In this document: one piece after another, positions 1-8,389 of the stretch
Layout: every line of letters begins with the position of its first letter
Position numbering within the stretch: the stretch's first letter is position 1
From: Streptomyces longisporoflavus
GTDB taxonomy: Bacteria; Actinomycetota; Actinomycetes; Streptomycetales; Streptomycetaceae
Reading direction: 5' to 3'
Length of the DNA: 64,000 bases
Assembly (NCBI RefSeq): GCF_014649775.1
Contig: NZ_BMTR01000004.1
Location: forward strand, 124,001 to 188,000
Translations under genes and position numbers: made by a program
Notes under the pieces: model-generated
Told to the model about the DNA's origin: nothing
Databases searched by the model: none
What the model saw: only the letters and a program-made list of their open reading frames with translations

Positions 1-19
1 GACGGGGTAGGGAGTCCGT

Positions 20-973
20 ATGGGAACGCGGACGCGGGTACGGGTACGGACACGACACACGACGGTGGCGGCGGTGGCGGCCGTCGCCGCCGTCCTGGGC
101 CTGGCGCCCGGCTGCACCATCACCGGCGCAGGGGACGGCAAGGCGCCCTCCGCCGGCGGACGCGTACTGGCCGTGAAGATCGACAACGTAGGCCCGGCAC
201 GCCCGCAGACGGGCCTGGACGCGGCCGACGTGGTGTACGCGGAACAGGTCGAGGCGGGCCTGAGCCGCCTGATGGCGGTGTACGCCGGCCGGCTGCCGCC
301 GGTCATCGGCCCGGTGCGCAGTGCGCGGGAGACCGATCTGGAGCTGCTGAGGCAGTTCGACGATCCGGCTCTCGCCTTCTCCGGGGCGCAGTCCAAGCTC
401 CTGCCGCTGATCTCGGACGCTCCCCTGCGCCCGCTGTCGCCTGGCAAGGCGCCGGGCGACGCCTACTTCCGCGGCGGCGCCAAGCCGGCACCGCACAACC
501 TCTTCGTACGCCCGAAGGCCCTGGACGCCCGTCCGGGCGGGGGCGGCCTGGAGAGCACCGGCTTCGTCTTCGGCCCCCGTCCGAAGGGCGGCACCCCGGA
601 ACGTGAACGCACGGTCCGCTTCCCCGCGGCGCGGTTCACCTTCACCTGGTCGGCCGGGCAGGAGCGCTGGCTGGTGTCCATGGACGGTCAGCGGTCCCGC
701 ACGTCCGACGGCAAGCCGCTGGCCGCGTCGACGGTCGTCGTGCAGTACGTGCAGGTGCGCCAGTCCCGCTTCCACGACCGCTCGGGCAACATCACGCCGT
801 TCACCGAGACCGTCGGCTCGGGCGAGGCACGGGTCCTGCGGGACGGCCGGGCCTACAAGGCGCGCTGGCAGCGTCCGTCCCCGGACGACGGCACGGAGTT
901 CACCACGGCGGACGGCGGCAAGCGGCTGCCGTTCGCGAAGGGGCAGGTGTGGGTGGTGTACGCGAAGGCGTGA
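20..973 (+). CDS. DUF3048 domain lipoprotein
   Basis: 317 aa. The first ~31 residues are an Arg-rich n-region and an Ala/Val hydrophobic stretch ending in a lipobox-like LAPGC with Cys32, so the protein is probably exported and lipid-anchored. The body matches the DUF3048 (YerB-like) family: PLTGL-like PQTGLDAADVVYAEQVEAGL and GPVRSARETD near residues 68-107, and a C-terminal half with the VQYVQVRQS..F pattern and a final KGQVWVVYA. The family is widespread in Gram-positives and its biochemical role is not established. An upstream GGGAG six bases before the ATG supports this start. It runs toward the convergent MarR gene 15 bp downstream, so it is likely a single-gene unit. Confidence 0.85.
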   Translation: MGTRTRVRVRTRHTTVAAVAAVAAVLGLAPGCTITGAGDGKAPSAGGRVLAVKIDNVGPARPQTGLDAADVVYAEQVEAGLSRLMAVYAGRLPPVIGPVRSARETDLELLRQFDDPALAFSGAQSKLLPLISDAPLRPLSPGKAPGDAYFRGGAKPAPHNLFVRPKALDARPGGGGLESTGFVFGPRPKGGTPERERTVRFPAARFTFTWSAGQERWLVSMDGQRSRTSDGKPLAASTVVVQYVQVRQSRFHDRSGNITPFTETVGSGEARVLRDGRAYKARWQRPSPDDGTEFTTADGGKRLPFAKGQVWVVYAKA

Positions 974-988
974 GCCCGGCCGGGCGGG

Positions 989-1456
989 TCAGCCGCCCGC
1001 CGCGCCGACGGCCTCCGCGGGATTGCGCAGGCCTTCCGCCGCGTCCGAGACCCGCTGGATCAGGTCGAAGAAGACGCTCTGCTCGGCCGCGGAGAGCGGC
1101 CCGAGGAAGACCTGGTTCATCCGGGCCGTCCGTACGGTCAGCTTGCGGTGCGTGCGCTTGCCCTCGTCCGTGAGGTGCAGCAGATACCGGCGGCCGTCCT
1201 GCGGGTCGCGCACCTTGTCGAGCAGCTCGCGGCGGATGAGGCGGCTGATGACCTCCGCGATGGTGGACCTGTCGAGACCGACCCGCTCGCCGACGGTGCG
1301 CTGGTCGAGGCCGGGCTCGGCGACGAGCGTGTTCAGGACGGCGAACTGGGGCGAGGTGATCTCCTCGGAGACCATCGTGTTCCACAGCAGGTGGTGCGCC
1401 TGCTGCAGACGCCGGGCCAGGTGCCCGGGGTGGGTGGTCAGGTCCACCGCGGCCAT
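989..1456 (-). CDS. pcaV: MarR-family repressor of the pca operon (PcaV)
   Basis: 155 aa winged-helix MarR protein: dimerisation helices at both ends, recognition helix in the VGLDRSTIAEVISRLIRRELL segment and wing RDPQDGRRYLLHLTDEG. It is divergent from pcaI with 189 bp between, the same arrangement as pcaV (SCO6704) in S. coelicolor. There PcaV represses pcaIJFHGBL and is released by protocatechuate; Arg15 is the reported ligand-contacting residue. With the ATG chosen here an Arg falls exactly at position 15 (HLARR), which supports both the identity and the start, as does a GGAGGAA just upstream. An in-frame GTG four codons earlier is the alternative start. Confidence 0.88.
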   Translation of the reverse strand: MAAVDLTTHPGHLARRLQQAHHLLWNTMVSEEITSPQFAVLNTLVAEPGLDQRTVGERVGLDRSTIAEVISRLIRRELLDKVRDPQDGRRYLLHLTDEGKRTHRKLTVRTARMNQVFLGPLSAAEQSVFFDLIQRVSDAAEGLRNPAEAVGAAGG

Positions 1457-1505
1457 GATTTCCTCCACTGCCTTCGCCGCCGAGTGCGGCAGATTTTTCG
1501 TAGGT

Positions 1506-1519
1506 GCACTGAACAGTAC
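1506..1519. promoter_or_regulatory. Candidate PcaV operator, pcaV-proximal
   Basis: GCACTGAACAGTAC is an imperfect palindrome (ACTG-aa-CAGT perfect core) 50 bp upstream of the pcaV start in the pcaV-pcaI divergent region. It shares the CACTGA hexamer with the palindrome next to pcaI. MarR proteins commonly bind paired palindromes in such regions. That this is a PcaV site is inference. Confidence 0.4.
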
Positions 1520-1583
1520 TCGCCCTTGACGGCCCGGGGAACGAGTGGCAGCGTAAGTTCCACCTCGCAAGAACCTCGAATAA

Positions 1584-1604
1584 ATAGTCAGTGTCCTGAT
1601 TAAT
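1584..1604. promoter_or_regulatory. Candidate PcaV operator, pcaI-proximal
   Basis: An AT-rich imperfect palindrome centred on TCAG-tgtc-CTGA, with flanking TAG/TTA also mostly symmetrical (7 of 9 positions per arm). It lies 42 bp upstream of the pcaI start, in a locally AT-rich island (AATAAATAGT) likely to hold the -10 region. Position and symmetry suit repression of pcaI by PcaV. No clear -35/-10 pair could be assigned. Confidence 0.5.
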
Positions 1605-1645
1605 GGGTGGGGCATCGAAGGCCTGGAAGAGATGGGGCTCGACGG

Positions 1646-2431
1646 ATGGACAAGGTGGTGGCCTCGGCCGCCGACGCGGTGGCGGACGTGCCGGACGGCG
1701 CGTCGCTCGCGGTGGGCGGGTTCGGTCTCAGCGGCGTGCCCGGCGTGCTGATCGAGGCATTGCACGAGACCGGTGTCTCGGACCTGCGGGTGGTGTCCAA
1801 CAACTGCGGGGCGATGGAGTCCGGGCTCGCGGTACTGCTCTCGGCGGGCCGCATCGCCCGGGTGACCGGGTCGTACATCGGCGCCAACAAGGAGTTCGCC
1901 CGTCAGTACCTCGGCGGTGAGCTGGAGGTGGAGATGATCCCGCAGGGCACGCTCGCCGAGCGGCTGCGGGCCGGAGGATGCGGTATCCCCGCGTTCTACA
2001 CACCGGCCGGGGTCGGCACCCAGGTCGCCGACGGCGGCCTTCCGTGGCGCTACGACGGCTCGGGCGGCGTCGCGCTCGCCTCGCCCGCCAAGGAGGTGCG
2101 CGAGTTCGACGGCGAGGAGTACGTCCTGGAGCACGGCATCCGTACCGACTTCGCGCTCGTACGGGCCGCCAGGGGCGACCGGCACGGGAACCTCGTCTTC
2201 AACAAGTCCTCCCGCAACTTCAACCCGCTCGCCGCGATGGCGGGCCGGGTCACGATCGCCGAGGTGGAGGAGCTCGTGGAGCCGGGCGAGATCGACCCCG
2301 ACGCGGTGCACCTGCCGGGGATCTACGTCCAGCGGGTCGTCGAGCTGACCCCGGAGCAGGCGGCGGACAAGGGAATCGAGCGGCGCACGGTCTCCGCGGC
2401 GGCCGCCGGACAGGGGACGGTGAGCGGCTGA
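1646..2431 (+). CDS. pcaI: 3-oxoadipate CoA-transferase subunit A
   Basis: 261 aa alpha subunit of a family I CoA-transferase, which with PcaJ transfers CoA from succinyl-CoA to beta-ketoadipate. Recognisable segments are the glycine-rich [17 protein letters not shown] near residue 24, [25 protein letters not shown], and [23 protein letters not shown] near residue 115. It opens the pca operon. The ATG at 1646 was chosen because the N-terminus [18 protein letters not shown] aligns with family starts; an in-frame ATG at 1607 would add 13 residues of non-family sequence. The stop overlaps the next start by one base (TGATG). Confidence 0.92.
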   Translation: MDKVVASAADAVADVPDGASLAVGGFGLSGVPGVLIEALHETGVSDLRVVSNNCGAMESGLAVLLSAGRIARVTGSYIGANKEFARQYLGGELEVEMIPQGTLAERLRAGGCGIPAFYTPAGVGTQVADGGLPWRYDGSGGVALASPAKEVREFDGEEYVLEHGIRTDFALVRAARGDRHGNLVFNKSSRNFNPLAAMAGRVTIAEVEELVEPGEIDPDAVHLPGIYVQRVVELTPEQAADKGIERRTVSAAAAGQGTVSG

Positions 2432-3156
2432 TGGCCTGGACCCGGGAGCAGATGGCCGCACGCGCCGCCCGCGAGCTGCGCGACGGCCAGTACGTGAACC
2501 TGGGCATCGGACTGCCCACACTGATCCCCAACTACCTCCCCGAGGGCGTCGAGGTGGTCCTGGAGTCCGAGAACGGCATCCTCGGCGTGGGCCCGTACCC
2601 CACGGAAGCCGAGGTGGACCCGGACTTGATCAACGCGGGCAAGGAGACGGTCACCGTCCTGGCCGGCGCCTCCTACTTCGACTCCGCGCTGTCCTTCGGG
2701 ATGATCCGCGGCGGGCACATCGATGTCGCGGTGCTCGGCGCGATGCAGGTCTCCGCGCGCGGGGACCTGGCCAACTGGGCGATCCCGGGCAAGATGATCA
2801 CGGGGATCGGCGGGGCCATGGACCTGGTGCACGGGGCGCGCACGGTGATCGTGGCGATGACCCACACCGCCAAGGACGGCTCCCCCAAGATCCTCGACGA
2901 GTGCGCGCTGCCGCTGACGGGCCGGGCCTGCGTGAACCGGATCATCACGGACCTCTGCGTCCTGGACGTCACCGAAACCGGCCTGGAACTGGTCGAGTTG
3001 GCTCCCGGCGTCGGCGCGGACGAGGTCATCGCCAGGACCGCCGCACAGGTGCGCGTACCCGAAGCGGTCTCCGTCTCCGCGGTCGACTCCGTTTCCGTCT
3101 CCGCTTCCGCCTCAGTCCCCGCCTCCGACGCCGCCCCTGGAGGAGCCTCCTCATGA
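2431..3156 (+). CDS. pcaJ: 3-oxoadipate CoA-transferase subunit B
   Basis: 241 aa beta subunit of the beta-ketoadipate:succinyl-CoA transferase. The N-terminal region [35 protein letters not shown] contains the SENG motif whose Glu is the CoA-thioester-forming residue in family I transferases (about residue 50). The last ~28 residues (from [11 protein letters not shown]) are an unusual Ser/Val/Ala-rich tail beyond the usual end of the family, encoded by repetitive tcc/gtc codons. The tail is in frame and runs into an ATGA overlap with pcaF, so it is not a frameshift artefact in this sequence. Translational coupling on both sides. Confidence 0.92.
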   Translation: MAWTREQMAARAARELRDGQYVNLGIGLPTLIPNYLPEGVEVVLESENGILGVGPYPTEAEVDPDLINAGKETVTVLAGASYFDSALSFGMIRGGHIDVAVLGAMQVSARGDLANWAIPGKMITGIGGAMDLVHGARTVIVAMTHTAKDGSPKILDECALPLTGRACVNRIITDLCVLDVTETGLELVELAPGVGADEVIARTAAQVRVPEAVSVSAVDSVSVSASASVPASDAAPGGASS

Positions 3157-4361
3157 GCCTGCGTGACGTCTACATCGTCGACGCCGTACGCACCCCCGTC
3201 GGCAAGTACAACGGCGCGCTCGCGGGCGTCCGCCCGGACGACCTCGGCGCCCACGCCATCCGCGAACTGCTCGCCCGCACACCGGACCTGGACCCGTCCC
3301 GGATCGGCGACGTCTACTTCGGCAACGCCAACGGCGCCGGTGAGGAGAACCGCAACGTCGGCCGCATGGCCGCCCTGCTCGCCGGTCTCCCCGTGACGGT
3401 GCCGGGCGTGACCGTCAACCGGCTCTGCGCCTCCGGGCTCGAAGCCGTCATCCAGGCGGCGCGGGCCATCGCGCTCGGCGACGTCTCCATCGCCCTGGCC
3501 GGCGGGGTCGAGTCGATGACCCGCGCCCCCTACGTCCTGCCGAAGAGCGACCGCCCCTTCCCCGCCGGGCACACCGAGCTGTACTCCACCACTCTGGGCT
3601 GGCGCATGGTCAACCCGAGGATGGAGCCGCAGTGGACGGTCCCGCTGGGCGAGAGCGCCGAACTCATCGCCGACAAGCACGGGATCACGCGTGAGCAGCA
3701 GGACGCGTACGCACTCGCCTCGCACCGCAAGGCGGCGCAGGCCTGGCAGGACGGCCTGTTCGACGCGGAGGTGGCGCCGGTCGCCGTCCCGCGGCGCAAG
3801 GGCGATCCCGTCAGCTTCGAGCGCGACGAGTCCGTGCGCGCCGACGCGTCGCTCGAAGCGATGGCCAAGCTCAAGCCGTCCTTCCGCGTCGTCGACGGAT
3901 CGGTCACGCCGGGCAACGCCTCGCCGCTCAACGACGGGGCCGCCGCACTGCTCCTGGTCGACGAGGAGGGGCTGCGCGCGACCGGTCGCGAGCCGCTGGC
4001 CCGCGTCTCGGCGTCCGCCGTGTCCGCGATCGAGCCGCACTACTTCGGGCTCGCGCCGGTCGAGGCCGTCAACCGCGCCCTCGCCAAGGCCGGCAGGTCC
4101 TACGGCGACCTGAGCACGATGGAGCTGAACGAGGCTTTCGCGGCGCAGGTGCTGGGATGCGTGGCCGAATGGCCCGACCTCGACCCGGACGTCCTGAACC
4201 CGCAGGGCGGCGCCATCGCGATCGGGCACCCGCTCGGCGCGTCCGGCGCGCGACTCGCCGGAACCGTCGCCCACCAGCTCGCCCGGCGCGGTTCGGGCAC
4301 GGGCGTCGCCACCCTCTGCATCGGCGTCGGCCAGGGCCTGGCCCTGGTGCTCGAACGCTGA
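3153..4361 (+). CDS. pcaF: Beta-ketoadipyl-CoA thiolase
   Basis: 402 aa thiolase that splits 3-oxoadipyl-CoA into succinyl-CoA and acetyl-CoA, the last step of the pathway. Nucleophilic Cys92 is in [12 protein letters not shown], and the C-terminal active-site loops are [17 protein letters not shown] (His359) and LCIGVGQG (Cys389). [18 protein letters not shown] is the typical N-terminus. Length matches PcaF/PaaJ thiolases. It starts inside the pcaJ stop codon (ATGA). An 87-bp gap separates it from pcaH, the only real gap in the operon. Confidence 0.93.
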   Translation: MSLRDVYIVDAVRTPVGKYNGALAGVRPDDLGAHAIRELLARTPDLDPSRIGDVYFGNANGAGEENRNVGRMAALLAGLPVTVPGVTVNRLCASGLEAVIQAARAIALGDVSIALAGGVESMTRAPYVLPKSDRPFPAGHTELYSTTLGWRMVNPRMEPQWTVPLGESAELIADKHGITREQQDAYALASHRKAAQAWQDGLFDAEVAPVAVPRRKGDPVSFERDESVRADASLEAMAKLKPSFRVVDGSVTPGNASPLNDGAAALLLVDEEGLRATGREPLARVSASAVSAIEPHYFGLAPVEAVNRALAKAGRSYGDLSTMELNEAFAAQVLGCVAEWPDLDPDVLNPQGGAIAIGHPLGASGARLAGTVAHQLARRGSGTGVATLCIGVGQGLALVLER

Positions 4362-4448
4362 CGCGTGGCGCTTGGCACGTCGCGCTCGAACCGTCGCCCA
4401 TCACCACCTCTTCCCCCGCAGCACACCGTACTCACGGAGCCGAGAGAC

Positions 4449-5219
4449 ATGCCCCTCACCGAACCCCTGCCCGACGGGCTGAGCCAGCAGGAGATAGACA
4501 CGGAGGTCGCCAAGGCGCAGGCCTCGGCCGCCCCGTCCGATCACCCGCCGCGTGACTATCCCCCGTACCGCAGCAGTCACTTCCGTTTCCCCCGGCAACC
4601 GCTGATCCCGCTGAGCGACCCGGAGGCGGTGGAGCTGAGCGGTCCGGCGTTCGGCGTCACCGACGTCACGGCCCTCGACCGCGACCTGACCCGCCAGCAC
4701 ATCGGCGAGCCGCTCGGCGAGCGGATCACCGTGTCCGGCCGTGTCCTCGACCGCGAAGGGCGGCCCGTGCGCGGGCAGTTGGTCGAGCTGTGGCAGGCCA
4801 ACGCGTCCGGCAGGTACGCCCACCAGCTGGACCAGCACCCGGCGCCGCTCGACCCGAACTTCACGGGCTTCGGCCGCTGCCTGACCGACGACGAAGGCGG
4901 ATACTCCTTCACGACGATCAAGCCGGGCGCGTACCCGTGGCGCAACCACGTCAACGCCTGGCGTCCCGCGCACATCCACTTCTCGCTCTTCGGCACGGCG
5001 TTCACACAGCGCCTGGTGACGCAGATGTACTTCCCCGGCGACCCGCTGTTCGCCTACGACCCCGTCCTGCGCTCGGTCACCGACGAGTCGGCGCGTCAGC
5101 GCCTCGTCTGCGCCTACGACCACGATCTCTCCGCCCCCGAGTGGTCGCTCGGCTACCGCTGGGACATCGTGCTCGACGGCCCGTCCGCGACGCTCTTCGA
5201 GGAAGGCGACCAGCTCTGA
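4449..5219 (+). CDS. pcaH: Protocatechuate 3,4-dioxygenase beta subunit
   Basis: 256 aa subunit carrying the catalytic non-haem Fe(III). All four ligands are visible with the spacing of the Pseudomonas enzyme: Tyr123 (GRYAHQ), Tyr162 (AYPWRNH), His175 and His177 (RPAHIHF). It opens the ring of protocatechuate between the hydroxyls to give 3-carboxy-cis,cis-muconate. The N-terminal helix-rich arm (residues 1-60) and the beta-sandwich starting at RITVSGRVLDREGRPV are typical. The ATG at 4449 follows GGAGCCGAGAGAC; upstream in-frame sequence is not family-like. Stop overlaps pcaG by one base. Confidence 0.95.
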   Translation: MPLTEPLPDGLSQQEIDTEVAKAQASAAPSDHPPRDYPPYRSSHFRFPRQPLIPLSDPEAVELSGPAFGVTDVTALDRDLTRQHIGEPLGERITVSGRVLDREGRPVRGQLVELWQANASGRYAHQLDQHPAPLDPNFTGFGRCLTDDEGGYSFTTIKPGAYPWRNHVNAWRPAHIHFSLFGTAFTQRLVTQMYFPGDPLFAYDPVLRSVTDESARQRLVCAYDHDLSAPEWSLGYRWDIVLDGPSATLFEEGDQL

Positions 5220-5773
5220 TGTCGTACGCTCCCACCCCCTCCCAGACCGTCGGCCCGTTCTACGGCTACGCGCTGCCCTTCCCGCGGGGCGGCGAGGTCG
5301 CCCCGGCCGGCCATCCGGACACGATCACCCTGCACGGGTACGTGTACGACGGCGCGGGAAACCCCGTGCCCGACGCCCTCGTCGAGACCTGGCAGCCCGC
5401 GCCCGACGGCTCCCGCGCGGGGGCGCCGGGTTCGCTGCGGCACGATCCCGTGACGGGCGAGGTCATCGGCCGTGACGGAGTCGCGTTCACCGGCTTCGGG
5501 CGTGTCCCGACCGACGCGGACGGCCACTGGGCGGTGCGTACGCTGCCGCCGGGCGGCGTCTCGTACATCGCGGTGGCCGTGTTCGCGCGCGGCCTGCTCC
5601 ACCACCTGTACACCCGGGCCTACCTGGTCGACGAGCCGGGCGACGCGCTCCTCGGCGCCCTCGACCCGGCGCGGCGCGCGACGCTCGTCACCCGCCCCGA
5701 GGCGGACCGCACGTACCGTTTCGACATCCGCCTTCAGGGCGAGGGCGAAACGGTGTTCCTGGAGTTCAAGTGA
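5219..5773 (+). CDS. pcaG: Protocatechuate 3,4-dioxygenase alpha subunit
   Basis: 184 aa alpha subunit, the structural partner of PcaH: it has the same beta-sandwich (ITLHGYVYDGAGNPVPDALVETWQ, FTGFGRVPTDADGHWAVRTLPPG) but lacks the His-x-His iron ligands, as expected for this subunit. PTPSQTVGPFYGYALPF is the conserved N-terminus that lines the substrate pocket. Start overlaps the pcaH stop (TGATG), consistent with 1:1 synthesis of the alpha-beta protomer; its own stop overlaps the pcaB GTG start. Confidence 0.94.
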   Translation: MSYAPTPSQTVGPFYGYALPFPRGGEVAPAGHPDTITLHGYVYDGAGNPVPDALVETWQPAPDGSRAGAPGSLRHDPVTGEVIGRDGVAFTGFGRVPTDADGHWAVRTLPPGGVSYIAVAVFARGLLHHLYTRAYLVDEPGDALLGALDPARRATLVTRPEADRTYRFDIRLQGEGETVFLEFK

Positions 5774-7206
5774 GTGGTGAAGTTACGGACGCGGGCCTGC
5801 TCTCCCCCGGGCGAGCGGGCTCACCGGCCGAGGCGGCGACGGGCGACACCGCGTTCCTGCGGGCGATGCTGGACGCGGAGTCGGCGCTGACACGGGCTCA
5901 GGCGGCGGTGGGCCTGGCCCCGGCAGCGGCGGCAGCGGCCGTCTCCGCCGCTGCCGACGCCGATCGCTTCGACGTACGCGATCTCGCCCTGCGCGCGCGG
6001 GCCGGCGGCAATCCGGTGATCCCGCTGGTCGCGGACCTCACGGCCGCGGTGTCCGCGGACGCGGCGCCGTACGTCCATCGGGGCGCCACCAGCCAGGACA
6101 TCATGGACACGGCGATGATGCTGGTCGCCCGGCGCACGCTGGACCTGATCCTCGCGGACCTGACCCGCACGGAGTCAGCACTCGCCCGCCTCGCGGCGGA
6201 ACACCGCGACACGGCGATGCCGGGCCGTACCCTGACCCAGCACGCGGTCCCGACGACGTTCGGCCTCAAGGCGGCGGGCTGGCGGTCCGTGGTGCTCGAC
6301 GCGCGGGACAGGGTACGGCGGGTACATGAGACGCTCCCGGCTCAACTGGGGGGAGCGGCGGGCACGTTGGCGGCTTTCGGGGCGTACCGGGCGCACCCCT
6401 CCGACGGCTCCGACGGCTCCGACGGCTCCGACGGCTCCGACGGCTCCGACGGCTCCGACGGCTCCGACGGCTCCGACGGCTCCGACGGCTCCGACGGCAT
6501 GCTCGGGGACAGGCTCGTGTCTGCCTATGCCCGCGAGCTTGGCCTTGTCGCGCCTGTCCTCCCCTGGCACACCCTTCGTACCCCCATCGCCGACCTCGCC
6601 GCCGCTCTCGCCTTCACCGCCGGGGCGCTCGGCAAGGTGGCCGTGGATGTCCTCACCCTGAGCCGCACCGAGATCGCCGAGCTCGTCGAGGGTGCGGGGG
6701 GCGGCTCGTCCGCCATGCCGCACAAGGCGAACCCCGTCCGATCCACCCTGGTCGTGGCCGCCGCCCGCCGCGCCCCGGCCCTCGCGGCGACGCTCCACGC
6801 GTCGATGGTCGCCGAGGACGAACGCCCGGCGGGCGCCTGGCACGCCGAGTGGGAGGCCCTGCGCGACCTCCTGCGCATCGCGGGCGGCGCGAGCCACCAC
6901 GCGGCGGAGCTCGCCGGGGATCTCCGGGTCCGCCCGGAGGCGATGCTCGAACACCTCGGCCTCACCCACGGGTTGATCGTCTCCGAACGGCTCACGGCCG
7001 AGCTGACCCCGCTCCTGGGCCGGGCCCGCGCGAAGGAACTGCTCACCACGGCGGCCCGCCGCACCCGCGACGAGGGCCGCTCCCTCGCGGAAGTCCTCGC
7101 CGAGGAGCCCGGCCTCGCGGCCCTCGACCTCACCGAACTCACCGACCCCGCCCGATACACCGGCTCCGCCGGAACCCTCACGGACCGAGCCCTGGAGCGA
7201 CGATGA
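5770..7206 (+). CDS. pcaB: 3-carboxy-cis,cis-muconate cycloisomerase
   Basis: 478 aa member of the fumarase/aspartase superfamily that cyclises 3-carboxymuconate to 4-carboxymuconolactone. The superfamily signature with the catalytic serine loop is GGGSSAMPHKANPVRS, and HRGATSQDIMDTA is the substrate-binding motif. The start is a GTG overlapping the pcaG stop. Odd feature: eleven exact copies of a 9-bp unit encode (Ser-Asp-Gly)x11 between AFGAYRAHP and MLGDRLV, a region that is a short loop in relatives. Without these 33 residues the length (~445) is normal for PcaB, so this is an in-frame expansion and the rest of the reading frame is intact. Confidence 0.92.
   Translation: MSGEVTDAGLLSPGRAGSPAEAATGDTAFLRAMLDAESALTRAQAAVGLAPAAAAAAVSAAADADRFDVRDLALRARAGGNPVIPLVADLTAAVSADAAPYVHRGATSQDIMDTAMMLVARRTLDLILADLTRTESALARLAAEHRDTAMPGRTLTQHAVPTTFGLKAAGWRSVVLDARDRVRRVHETLPAQLGGAAGTLAAFGAYRAHPSDGSDGSDGSDGSDGSDGSDGSDGSDGSDGSDGMLGDRLVSAYARELGLVAPVLPWHTLRTPIADLAAALAFTAGALGKVAVDVLTLSRTEIAELVEGAGGGSSAMPHKANPVRSTLVVAAARRAPALAATLHASMVAEDERPAGAWHAEWEALRDLLRIAGGASHHAAELAGDLRVRPEAMLEHLGLTHGLIVSERLTAELTPLLGRARAKELLTTAARRTRDEGRSLAEVLAEEPGLAALDLTELTDPARYTGSAGTLTDRALERR
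6400..6498 (+). repeat. In-frame 9-bp minisatellite, 11 copies, in pcaB
   Basis: TCCGACGGC repeated eleven times without a single mismatch, coding for Ser-Asp-Gly triplets. Perfect identity over 99 bp indicates recent expansion by slippage or unequal exchange. Each unit is a multiple of three, so copy-number change keeps pcaB in frame. Confidence 0.97.
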
Positions 7207-8315
7207 CCGCCAAGCTGCCGCACCACACCACCGAGGGCGCACCGGCCGCGCCCGCTCTCCTTCTCGGCTCCTCGGTCGGCACCTCCACCGCCCTGTGGGA
7301 CGCGGTGGCACCCGAACTCGCCGCCACCCACCGGGTCGTACGGTGGGACCTGCCCGGTCACGGCAAGTCCCCCGCCGATCTGATCGCCCCCGGGGCGACC
7401 GTCGCCGACCTGGCCGCACTCGTCCTCGCGCTCGCCGACTCCCTGGGCATCGACCGCTTCGCCTACGCCGGCGTATCCCTCGGCGGCGCCGTCGGCCTGC
7501 ACCTGGCCGCGCACCATCCGGAGCGGGTGGAGAGCCTCGCCGTGATCTGCTCGTCGGCACACTTCGGCGGCAGCGCCCGCTGGGAGGAGCGCGCCGCGCT
7601 CGTGCGCCGCGAAGGCCTCGCCACCCTGGCGGAGAGCGCGCCCGACCGCTGGTTCACGTCCGGTTTCACCGTCCCGCGACTGGTGGACGACCACCGGAAC
7701 ACCGATCCCGGCGCGTACGCCGCGTGCTGCGACGCGCTGGCGGCGTACGACATCAGGGACGCCCTCGCGACGATCACCGCGCCGACGCTCGTCGTCGCGG
7801 GCCGCGAGGACCCGGCGACGCCGCCCGCCCACGCCCGCGAGATCGCCGACGCGGTGCCCGGCGCCTCCCTCACCGAACTCGCGGGCGCCTCCCATCTGGC
7901 CCCGGCGGAGCGACCTGAGGCCGTGACCGCCGCGCTGCGCACGCATCTGACGGGGGCGGCCGCGAGCGGGATGGCCGTACGGCGCGCGGTCCTTGGCGAC
8001 GCGCACGTGGACCGCGCGCAGGGGAACACCACGCCCTTCACGGCCCGCTTCCAGGACTTCATCTCGCGCTATGCCTGGGGCGAGATCTGGACCGACCCGA
8101 CCCTCGCGCACCGCGAACGCAGCATGATCACGATGACCGCCCTCGTCGCGCACGGCCACTACGACGAGCTGGTCATGCACGTCCGGGCGGCCCGCCGCAA
8201 TGGCCTCACCCCGGAGGAGATCGGCGCGGTGCTGCTCCAGACGGCGGTCTACTGCGGCGTTCCCGCGGCCAATTCGGCGTTCGCTGTGGCGCAGCGGGTG
8301 CTCGCCGAGGAGTAG
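7203..8315 (+). CDS. pcaL: Fused 3-oxoadipate enol-lactonase / 4-carboxymuconolactone decarboxylase
   Basis: 370 aa bifunctional protein. Residues ~1-250 are an alpha/beta hydrolase (PcaD) with nucleophile Ser92 in AGVSLGG, acid Asp in AGREDPATPP and catalytic His in GASHLAPAERP. Residues ~258-370 are a carboxymuconolactone decarboxylase domain (PcaC), recognisable by GNTTPFTARFQDFISRYAWGEIWTDP and RSMITMTALVAHGHYDEL. The fusion is the usual form in Streptomyces and Rhodococcus and joins two successive reactions. It closes the pca operon and begins within the pcaB stop (ATGA). Confidence 0.95.
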   Translation: MTAKLPHHTTEGAPAAPALLLGSSVGTSTALWDAVAPELAATHRVVRWDLPGHGKSPADLIAPGATVADLAALVLALADSLGIDRFAYAGVSLGGAVGLHLAAHHPERVESLAVICSSAHFGGSARWEERAALVRREGLATLAESAPDRWFTSGFTVPRLVDDHRNTDPGAYAACCDALAAYDIRDALATITAPTLVVAGREDPATPPAHAREIADAVPGASLTELAGASHLAPAERPEAVTAALRTHLTGAAASGMAVRRAVLGDAHVDRAQGNTTPFTARFQDFISRYAWGEIWTDPTLAHRERSMITMTALVAHGHYDELVMHVRAARRNGLTPEEIGAVLLQTAVYCGVPAANSAFAVAQRVLAEE

Positions 8316-8389
8316 CTGTCACGGGCACCGTTTAGGCTGCTGCTGATCAGGGGGCAAGGGGATCAGGGGAGCAGGGGGGACGAAAGCCG

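Noticed and set aside
989..2521. Long minus-strand open frame continuing upstream of pcaV across pcaI
   Set aside because: Only the last 155 codons look like MarR; the rest is Arg/Gly/His-rich antisense of pcaI, typical of high-GC shadow frames.
3070..3156. Frameshift at the 3' end of pcaJ creating the Ser/Val tail
   Set aside because: The tail ends in a normal ATGA overlap with pcaF and keeps codon bias, so it is read as a genuine extension.
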